NCBI GenBank assembly: GCA_900175165.2 | Contig: FWWN02000568.1 | Coordinates: 1-64,000 of the forward strand | Origin: Rhizomucor pusillus | Taxonomy: Eukaryota; Mucoromycota; Mucoromycetes; Mucorales; Lichtheimiaceae | DNA: 64,000 nucleotides | Reading direction: 5' to 3' | Shown here: positions 55,441-64,000 of the stretch, piece after piece | Numbering within the stretch: position 1 is the first letter of the stretch | How the letters are laid out: each line of letters begins with the position of its first letter | Notes under the pieces: model-generated | What the model was told of the DNA's origin: nothing | What the model saw: only the letters and a program-made list of their open reading frames with translations | The model's database searches: none | Made by a program: the position numbers and the translations under genes

Positions 55441-56892
55441 TTATTGCTCAGGTGGAAGCTCTCTACCAGCCTTTGCCCATTCTTTTAGGACATCTCCCGG
55501 CTGACCAAGGATATCTGTTGCTCTAGTCCGTGTCAGGTACTTGTGTTCGCACTCTGCACCGCTTCTTCCAATAACCACTCGTTTTCCAGAATCGCCTTCC
55601 TTGACGTATGCTCTAATTCCATTGATAACGATAGGACCAGCCTTGTCGTAGTACTCTGCAGGCGCCTTGGATTTGAACTCATGCACTGTGTCGTAACATT
55701 GCAGACGTCCACATGTGTTTAAAAACCTTGCAGCGCAGCGGCTACAGCATATCATTAAGCAATTGCACGAAGAATGCGCGCAGTTTTGGTATCGGTTGCT
55801 AGGCTCGCCGCAAATGTGGCATTTTCCAAATACTTCGTCCGTGATCGGCTCGCCCATTCGTTTATCAAAAGTGAAGTTTTTGCCGCGAAACAAGGACTCT
55901 TTCTGCATGTTCTGCTCTCGAATCCATCTTCCGTACGCCGTAATGCCGCCCTCAATCAGATGAACCGTTTTAAATCCTGACGCGGATTGCAGAATAGCGC
56001 CTGCTTTGGAGCAGCGGATACCTCCAGTGCAGTACATGAACACTTCTTGCTCGCGTGGTACGTCCTTGACAATCTCGTTCATTGACTTTATACTGCCTCT
56101 GAATGTTTCCACATCTGGCCGGATAGCACCTTCAAAGTATCCGATTTCACTGGTATAACGTCAACAAAAGTTACTACAGTACTTTTCTTTTAATGTATAC
56201 CTCTCGTAATGGTTACGCATATCAATCAAAACTGGATCGTGCCCATGCTTCTTTCTGTAGGTCGACAGCTTTTCATGCCACTCTGCGGGCGACAGGTGCG
56301 ATGGGGTGTTGGCAAGATCGTACGAGGCTGGATCCAGACCATCTGCAACCAACTGTTTGCGTATCCGGACGTGAAGCCGACGGAAAGCTCGCTCCCCTGA
56401 ATCGTCCGTCGTCGGGTTGAAATCCATGAGTTCGTTGCCGACCTTGGGCTTTATGATCTCCTCGCAGTATCGCTGAAGATCGGACAAGTGCTGTTCAGGA
56501 CAAGACACCTGAGCATTGATGCCTTCTGTTGAAATGTAAATTCGGCCGACGATCTGCCATCGAGCAAGATCGTCCAGTAACTGCTGCCGGAATTGAGGTA
56601 GATCGTACTGATCAAGTGGGTGGAATTTGTAGAATGCGAGCGTGCGATAGACAGGCTTGGGTAACTCTTTCGTTGCTACCGTTGCTTCTTCTGTTGCCGT
56701 TGCGGTAGCGTGTCTGAATCGGATCGAGATTGTTAACGACGTTGGACGATTCACAAACGTCTGCTGCTGCTGCTGCCTTGCAACACCAGCGATGCTCCTG
56801 CGTGCAACGGATCTATTTGTTGAAGAGCAGCAGCGGGTATACAAGGTGTGCCTTACAAGCACCCAGGGTGAACGGGTTCTCGTTGCTAACAT
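55441..56892 (-). CDS. rhodanese-domain tRNA hydroxylase homologue (TrhO/TSTD2-like), probably mitochondrial
   Basis: Homologue of bacterial TrhO (YceA), which hydroxylates uridine 34 in tRNA, and of animal TSTD2. 466 residues; exons 56201-56892 and 55441-56149. The N-terminal 75 residues are Arg/Ser-rich and non-acidic, like a mitochondrial targeting sequence. Then the family's ferredoxin-like N domain (LAFYKFHPL, GRIYISTEGINAQVS), the rhodanese domain (PVLIDMRNHYE|SEIGYFEGAIRP) with active-site loop YCTGGIRCSKAG, and a C-terminal Cys-rich zinc region (CHICG, CCSRC). The catalytic Cys is present. The activity in fungi is inferred from the family. Ends 100 bp from the convergent AVT-like gene. 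Confidence 0.92.
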
Positions 56893-57263
56893 ATGTAACA
56901 ACTTTTTCTGGAGCTGTCAAAAAAGAAAAAAGGGCGGAAAAAAAGATCGAATGATTTTTCGAGCTAGAGGCAAAGCCAGGGGCGGTTGAACATTTTTTCT
57001 GTGCAAAACAAAGGTTCGGGGCAATGCGCTGCTTTTTTNNNNNNNNNNNNNNNNNNNNNNNNNNNNNNNNNNNNNNNNNNNNNNNNNNNNNNNNNNNNNN
57101 NNNNNNNNNNNNNNNNNNNNNNNNNNNNNGATGATCTTGGAAACTGTGATTATTCTGTAAAGTACATGCAAGTAAGGATTGTAGTAAGCGTGTAGAGGTA
57201 AAAATACAAAGAACTATAATGAAAAGGGTAACTCCAAGTTGGCAAAACTTGCGTGTATGTTTT
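56893..57263. other. intergenic, includes the assembly gap
   Basis: Between the rhodanese gene start and the MFS gene stop, both minus. Contains the run of N; the known parts hold no gene. Confidence 0.6.
57039..57129. other. assembly gap (91 N)
   Basis: Unresolved bases, flanked on the left by a T run (57033-57038). No coding exon is interrupted by the models on either side. Confidence 0.99.
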
Positions 57264-59064
57264 TTATGCTGAGTCCTTTGGTTGCTCAATAGTTTGCTCT
57301 GTCGTTTCTTTTTCTTCAATTTGCTGCTCCTGCTGCTGCTGCTTCTGTTCTCCCTCCTGCTCGAAACCAGAGTGCTTGCGGAGACGAGCTCCAAATATCT
57401 TGAGCATGAGCAGCACAAACATTGAAAACCATGCTAAGGCAGCCAAAAGCACTGTAGTCCATCCAGGTCCAAGGGCCTGAACCATTGGATTGGCGACCAG
57501 AGTAAGAACGCACGCAATGACCATACGCACGAGGTTAGCCGCTGCAGTTGCGGAAGCACCTTCACCAGGCACAGCATCAACGAGATAGGCACTTGTAGAA
57601 GTCATTATCTGGTTCATGCCAAAGTTCTGGATACCAAATCCGACAATAGCTGTCCAGTATGTCAGACCTGATTCGATACCCCATCCAAACAAGAGCAGCC
57701 CAAATGGCATAAAGATCAAGCCAGCAGGCCACAGATTGAGACCCAGGCGATCTTCCACTTTGTGACGTCCACCGCGTTTGGCACGCGCTCGCAGGAGCAG
57801 TCTATCAGAAAGGAAACCGTTCACCACTGCACCCGTCAAATTTCCCACGCCTGCACCTAAGAAACTGAGACCTGCCATGTTCACGAACATGTATTTAGCA
57901 AAAAAAAATCCTAACATGCTACTGATGACTCTTACCTGTTTGCCAGGAGTTAAAACTATAGTGCGATTCCAACAGATCAGGAATGATAGTTTCCACCGCA
58001 AACATTGCTCCGAAGGCAATACCAGAGATAAGAGAGGCCATGGCAACAAAGGGATGCCGCAACATCAGGAACGGTTTGATCGGGTTGATACGTCTCTTTT
58101 TGAGAGCAACGGCAACCTTTTCATCCGAGTTGCTCACGCTGTTGTTAACTGTCGCGGGGACGCTTCCTGTCTGGCTGCTGACATCGGAATCCTTCTCAGG
58201 CTGCTGCTGCTGCTTATTGTCGAATTTTTCGTCCACTCGGTAGGTTTCGGGGATGACAAGGAATAAATAAAGTACTACAGCGATACCAAACGCGAAGCAG
58301 AACCAGAATGTTGCTCTCCACGACAATGCGCTCATGATCAAGAAGCCACCGAGGACAGGGCCTACATATATATGTATATACATGGTTAGTTTGCCGAGGA
58401 AAAATCATCAATCTGCGCGAGCGGTGATATACATACCGATCAAGGGTCCAAAGAAGACACCGAAAAAGTATTTGCCGAAAGCTGCACCTCGCTGCTCAAC
58501 AGGGTAACAGTCAGCAATGACGCCAGCACCAACAGACTGTCCGCATGATGCGCCCAAGGATTGCATGCATCGAAGCACGATCAAACCGCCGATGTTGCCG
58601 ACCAGGGCGCTGCCGAGTGATGCAAAGGAGAAGATGATCATTGATAGGATGAACAAGAAGCGTCGAACTCTGTAAAAATCGGACGTTGCTGCCCAAAATA
58701 CAGGCGCAATACCCATAAACAGGACAAACAAGGCTGCAGTCAACGTCGTTAGCATATTTGTTGAATGCAGTTCCTCAGTTACGGCGGGAATGCCTTATAA
58801 ATCAATGCGGCAACGATGGCGTCAGTTTTCGTAATAAACTTGCATGGAAGCACTGCACATACCGGGAAAGTAAATAGTGCTGGAGAATCCTGAACTGGAA
58901 GCGCACAAACCGAGCGCCACCAAGATGGATGCTTTGGTCTTTCGTCCAAATAACCGAGGATCATCGTCGACTGGGGGCCGAATCAAAAGCCGTGATTCAA
59001 GTGCACGTCTCCACCGCGGCTTTGCAGGACGATTCTGATGGTTCCCAACCTCGGGATCCGCCAT
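57264..59064 (-). CDS. MFS transporter, DHA1 (drug:H+ antiporter-1) type
   Basis: Proton-coupled exporter with about 12 helices, 543 residues. Exons 58863-59064, 58437-58793, 57936-58361 and 57264-57910. A basic N-terminus (PAKPRWRRALESRLLIRPP) is followed by helix 1 (ILVALGLCASSSGFSSTIYF). Antiporter motif C GPLIG|PVLGGF is split by intron 2, and motif A-like SDFYRVRRF lies after helix 2. The central loop contains QQQQ and Ser-rich sequence. Helix 7 region FVAMASLISGIAFGAMFAVE, and the C-terminal tail is Gln/Glu-rich. Layout resembles fungal Qdr/Dtr-type and polyamine exporters; substrate unknown. Start is the first ATG of the frame. Confidence 0.9.
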
Positions 59065-60082
59065 TTGCAACTAACAAAAAGAATTAAAAAAAGAGGACGG
59101 AAATGTGGAAAAACAATTCTAACGTTTTGATTATTATATCATTTTTCTTTCTCGGTCGGTCCTTCAAACCACTGGTTACAAGATCAGAAACATGTGCAAC
59201 CGCGAACGGAAGCGTCCGTTTTCTCCCCGCCATGCTAGCATAAACTGTTCGACCTGATTTCATACCAAACTCTGTTAATCATCGGAAAACATTCCATACA
59301 TTCCTTTATTGCAATTAAACATCTTCTTTTTTTACTAGTAAATGCTTTCAAATGTATTAATACGGCAAAGAAGTATAAGAGTGCCTTTTATCCGGTCTTA
59401 TACACCAGGATGAAAGGATGCTGCTTATTTAGGATATAAGAAATCCCGGCTGCCGGAGACAGAGCAAGCAATAAGCCTTAGACATTACCCAACAACGTAA
59501 CATGTACGTAGCGAATTTGTTTACACTCCAATCACTACGCTTACTTGGATATAAAGAGAAACGCATAAAACGAGATCGTATCGACGGGGAGGAAGCGAAA
59601 ATGGAAAGGTTTACCTCCTCGCAACCGACATCACCGTTTAATCTACTTTAAACTATGGAGATAAATATCCAAACATGGTTAAAACAGAGGTGGAGAGATA
59701 GTTGCTTCAGTGTATTGAGACCGACAAGCCATGACTCGCAATTAAACGACAAATAATCAGTAAATAAACAATTCTGCTTTTTGGATGATAAGATACTAGC
59801 TATCTAGTAGTTTTATGTACGTATACGCAGATGCTGAGTTATTAACAGCAGTTTCGTCTCATCAATAATACATAATGGGTAGATTGTTTTAACATGATAA
59901 GCATGCATTGTTAAATAGATGTATGCTGTGTACGGCTGCTATTATCGAAAGACAGCAGCGCCTGAAAGCACGGACGCTTGTAACGCGAGCTGAGATTTAC
60001 TACGCGTTTCAAAGCGCGGTTTCCAAAGAACAGCAGGGACAAGCAACTTGACACTGACATTCTCTCTTCCGCCTTTACCGTC
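59065..60082. other. divergent intergenic region before RFC1
   Basis: 1 kb, AT-rich, promoters of the MFS gene and RFC1. An ACGCGT box lies at 60002-60007, 75 bp before the RFC1 ATG; such a box is typical of fungal G1/S genes but occurs many times in this window. Confidence 0.5.
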
Positions 60083-63000
60083 ATGGATCTGCACAAGTTC
60101 TTCAATTCAAGCAACAAGGCTGAAAAGAAGGCAAGTCATTCGAGAAGAAGCAACCAATGCATAGACTGACGTGATCCGAAACAGCCTACTTCTGATCACG
60201 GCTCCACACGCACTTCTTCAGGTACGATAAATGCTGCGTTGTATATATCTGACTCTGCTTACACATGCTCAACGTCTGTTAGGAGACGGATCCAACAAAG
60301 GCGATGACGACGACTTGTAAGTACTGACTGTGCAATCGAGTTGTATACACGATACTCACAGTGTCTTCTCTAAAGCCAGGTGACTCCTATGCCACCGAAA
60401 GGCAGAAAACGCAAAGCTACCGACGACGACGAAAACCAGCTGAGTGATGCTGTTGAAAACAATAACAAGAAACAAAAACAGAAACAGGCGCAAGAGATTG
60501 ATCCAAAGGACTTTTTCGCCGCTGCAAAAAAGTCATCCGCCAAACCAAAGGCACCGAAATCACGTGCGACGCCAGTAAATGTCACGGAAACAAATGCTCG
60601 TAACATGGACGTTAAGCAAGAAAATAAGCCAAAGGAGACAGAAAAGAAGGTGGATTTGACTGTGGACGACGCGAAAACAACCAAAGACAGTGCGCAGATT
60701 GCGATCGATTTGACAAAAGACGAGACCAGCAAGACTGAGATAACCAGCAAGATCACAGAGTCGACTATCATTAAAAAGGAGAAGGAAGTTGAGGAGGTCA
60801 AAGTAGCAGGAAACTCGGAGAAGCACAATTCGACACTAGTGACAGTAAAAGATGAAAAAGGAACATCGTCTGTAAACAACCCCATCGTTACCAGCGATGC
60901 ATCTGTTTCCAAAAACAGGCATGAAAATACACCAAAACTTGAGCAAGAAGCCGAAGTGGAGAATTCTGGACAGAATACAACAAGGTAAAACGATAGTCGC
61001 TCCCCAAGGTACATGATCGGTACTAATCTGAACATTTGAAATAGCCGCCCAGTATCATTGAAAGCTGAGGGTCCACGAGCACTTGGAACTCGGCGTCTCC
61101 CAAGAGGGCAAACTAGTTGCTTGAAGGGTATAATCATTGCTTTCACTGGAGTACTCGATACGATGACAAACGACACTGCAGTGGATATTGTCAAGAGATA
61201 CGGAGGGTAAATCACACTCTAGTTATTGGATTCTTAGTCCTCGTTTGTAACAATATTTTGTAGACAAATTACGAGTGACGTTACCAATTTGACAACGCAT
61301 TTAATTCGAGGACGAAATGCTGCAACGGCCAATGTCGCCAAGGCCAAAAAGTTCAACATCAAAATTCTTGATGAAGATGGCTTTTACAAACTCGTTGAAA
61401 ATTCTCGACCAGCACCGACTACAGCTGTTGTTGCATCACCTTCAAATGGCAAAGGAAAACAGAAGGTCGGACCGGCTGCGAATGCTACTCAACAGTATGT
61501 GCTCGCAAGATTTTGATCTATCAGTATTAGAGATGTAACTTCAGTCTTGTAGATCTACAGCCCAATTGTGGACCGACAAATATCGACCGAAAACTATCAA
61601 CGAAATAATGGGCAATAAGGAGATTGTGAAACGCATTTCAAACTGGCTTGAGAACTGGCAAAAGAGCTATAGATCGGGCTTTCCCAAAACCAAGACGGAC
61701 GATGGAATAGGCGGTTACAAGGCGGTGTTAATAAGCGGTCCTCCTGGTATCGGCAAGACGACAGCGGCGCATGTTATTGGAGTCACGCATGGATACGAAG
61801 TGCTTGAATATAATGCCAGTGATGTACGAAGTAAAAAGGCATTGGAGGATAACATTCTTGAAATGATCGACAACAGAACGATGACCGAGTTTTTAAACGG
61901 CAGTGCAAAACAGGTACGATCATGCAACTGATGAGCATTATCTGCATTAGTCTAATTATTGTGTAGGTCAAGGAGAGGAAGAAGGTCCTACTGGTTATGG
62001 ACGAAGTTGACGGCATGTCCGGTGGCGATCGAGGCGGTTCAGTTGAGCTAGCTGCAATGATCAAAAAGTCAAAAATACCGATTATATGTATTTGCAACGA
62101 TGTCAGATCTCAAAAGGTTGCGCCCATACTTCGGGTCTGCTACGATGCACGCTTCAAACGGTGAGGGAATTTGTGATACGGATAGCGATGCTTAAATCCA
62201 TTGCTAACTACGATAAAGCACCCCAGCCAAACAGTTGCTGGCCAGATTCATGACTATCGCACACAGGTAAATATATACCAGAGTTAGCAGGAAAAAAAGA
62301 ATAAGATTACTAAGTCGTTACTCTAGAGAAAAGCTAAGCATCTCGCCAGCCGCCATCGAAGAACTTGTCAATGCAACTGGCAATGATATTCGACAGATTA
62401 CTAATATCCTTTCAACCTATCGCCTATCCGCTGAAAAGCTGGACGTGAATCAAGCAAAAGCACTGTAAGTTAAACTGTAACTGAGTCTTAGCAATCAGCT
62501 CACTCTTTCTTTTCGCAATGGGAAGTGGTAAGACGAACGAAAAGAATACGCAAATGAACATATTCGATGTACCACGCACGCTTTTCAATTCTTCATCGTC
62601 GAGAGAGTTGAGTCTCGCTCAAAAGCAAGAGATCTACTTCCAAGACTATAGTCTTGTGCCTTTAATGGTTGCCGTAAGCATTAAAGTTTGCCACATTAAA
62701 GCAGCGTTGATCGCACTAATTATCACGGAAATTTGCCAGGAAAACTATCCAAGCTGTATTCCAGACAAAGCAACTCGTCTAGCAAAGACAGGGAATCCCA
62801 AAGAAATTGCTACCTTGGAAATGAAGCTTTACGCAGAAGCTGCCGAGTCAATAGCTGATGGTGATATGATCGATGCAGCCATTCATGGGTAAATATATAA
62901 GACATTCAGATTGTTGTAAATATGTCTCGCTCACCATTGTGACAACAGGAGCGTTCTAGAATATTCACTTTTGCCTGTCCATTCGATCTTCTCATGCATT

Positions 63001-63705
63001 CGTCCGGCTGCGTCCGTATGCGGCACTGTTACTGGAAGGACAAACTTCCCTTCGTAAGTATATACTAGCTAATCATGATACGGCAGTGTTATCTCAATAT
63101 TTGTAATAGTTGGTTGGGCCAGAATTCAAAGGCCGGCAAACACCAGCGTCTGCTCGAAGACATGCAGGCGCGTATGCGATTGACGACAGCAACAAACAAG
63201 GATGGAATTCGACAAGATTACATACCCGCCCTGAACCAGCGAATATTTTCCTATGTAAAAGACGTACGTATTTATTAGTGACAATAGAGGACTGGATTAC
63301 TCAAAGGCACCGATTTACGTTTTCACAGGAAAAATACGAAGATGCGATCAAAGTGATGGATGCATATCATTTGGAACGAGAAACGCTGGAAACTTTGAGC
63401 GACTTTGATATGTCTGGCAAAAAGCCGCTCAGTCAGCTATCTGCAAAGCAAAAGAGAGCATTCAGTAAGATGTAAGGGGCTGGAGTAAGGCTTATTAAAA
63501 ATGAGAGTACTAGAATGCGTTTCTGCTTTCCAGGTACAACGGCTCGCCGCATCCTACGGTCATTCAAGTCGGGCTGTCAGGAATCAAGAAGGGCAAAGGC
63601 ACGAAAGGCAACGCTGCTGTTGATATCCAAGACTCTGACGAAGAATCGGATGATCGATACTACGGTGGCTATGCATCTGAAGAAGATGAGATCTTCGACG
63701 CATGA
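60083..63705 (+). CDS. RFC1: replication factor C large subunit (RFC1), clamp loader
   Basis: Large subunit of the clamp loader that opens PCNA onto primed DNA. 910 residues in 16 exons: 60083-60130, 60185-60221, 60283-60316, 60376-60984, 61045-61206, 61264-61494, 61553-61913, 61967-62160, 62219-62266, 62327-62464, 62526-62673, 62740-62888, 62949-63053, 63110-63263, 63329-63471 and 63534-63705. The N-terminus MDLHKFF is a PIP-box-like start shared by RFC1 proteins. Then a Lys/Glu-rich disordered region, a BRCT domain (GIIIAFTGVLD, about 265-345), and AAA+ motifs: TDKYRPKTINEIMGN, Walker A GPPGIGKTT near 436, Walker B LLVMDEVDGM near 506. The RFC1 C-terminal helical domain follows (FQDYSLVPLMVAENYPS, TGRTNFPSWLGQNSKAGK), then an acidic end. 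Intron 1 is GC-AG (AG|GCAAGT). The ENYPS join (62673/62740) is the least certain. Confidence 0.94.
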
Positions 63706-64000
63706 ATTTGTCCCAATTACCCCGCATAGTAGATTGCCGTCGGTTTTGCTGATTGCAATCGCTACAATCTTCAACTACATCTTTAAATATCGTTGTTGTT
63801 GATATTACATTTAAATGTTCCTGTTTCTTTATATCTATCTATTGTCCATGATGCTGCTTCTCTAAGACTTCTTCTCGGTTGATATTCGTGTATTCAAATA
63901 ACTTTATCTTAACAAAAATGGAGGCATAGAAGCATATATCCTCCTGGGTAGAGTGCTCAATGGAGCGTTGAAGAAACAATGAGAATTGAAAGATTAATCG
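63706..64000. other. 3' flank of RFC1
   Basis: AT-rich untranslated and intergenic sequence to the window end; no gene recognised. Confidence 0.5.

Noticed and set aside
60002..60007. ACGCGT (MluI cell-cycle box) before RFC1 as proof of G1/S control
   Set aside because: The hexamer occurs many times in the window, including inside coding sequence, at about chance frequency; kept only as a remark.
60370..61215. 281-codon minus-strand Ser/Phe-rich ORF
   Set aside because: Antisense shadow of the Lys/Glu-rich RFC1 exons and crosses an RFC1 intron.

Overview
The window is nuclear DNA of a filamentous fungus, most likely an early-diverging one of the Mucoromycota (Mucorales-like). The evidence is a GPI-anchored CotH-family surface protein, an E2F-type transcription factor (a family absent from most Dikarya), a fused betaine-lipid synthase, a TOK-type potassium channel, and genes broken by many short introns (mostly 50-90 nt). 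No tRNA, rRNA, CRISPR array or prokaryotic operon was seen. Exon borders were set by hand from frame continuity, GT/GC-AG ends and protein-family fit; every spliced model sums to a whole number of codons.

Layout. 1-13.8 kb, all genes on the minus strand: a short-chain dehydrogenase running off the left edge (1-1311), then two tandem full-length ABCB (P-glycoprotein type) transporters (2188-6181 and 9663-13771). The 3.5 kb between the transporters holds broken sequence: a gene with an in-frame stop, a retrotransposon gag fragment and HNH-like pieces. 15.3-25.1 kb, plus strand: a small coiled-coil protein, a CAMK-like Ser/Thr kinase, a mitochondrial RCC1-like protein, an E2F factor and a two-pore TOK potassium channel. 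25.1-31.8 kb, minus strand: TAP42/IGBP1 (PP2A regulator) and a 15-exon Sip3/Lam-type sterol-transfer protein (BAR-PH-GRAM-VASt-TM). 31.8-34.8 kb is gene-poor with coding-like debris.

34.8-50 kb: a Q/N-rich single-pass membrane protein (+), then minus-strand genes for a small secreted protein, a CotH protein, betaine-lipid synthase BTA1, an atypical homeodomain protein and a membrane-anchored GDSL esterase. 50.6-64 kb: an MFS transporter (+), a vacuolar AVT3/4-type amino-acid transporter (+), a TrhO/TSTD2-type rhodanese (-), a 91-base assembly gap, a DHA1-type MFS transporter (-) and the large clamp-loader subunit RFC1 (+).

These are mostly independent housekeeping and membrane genes, not one pathway. 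Themes that recur are membrane transport (two ABC, two MFS, AVT, TOK), membrane lipids and contact sites (BTA1, Sip3/Lam), cell surface (CotH, Q/N-rich protein, secreted protein) and G1/S or DNA replication (E2F, RFC1). No convincing new multi-gene system was found. The best leads are the ABC tandem with a shortened NBD1 loop in one copy, three GC-AG introns sharing one donor hexamer, exon borders that coincide with RCC1 repeat borders, a short E2F with an E2F site beside its own start codon, and a homeodomain with an enlarged loop.
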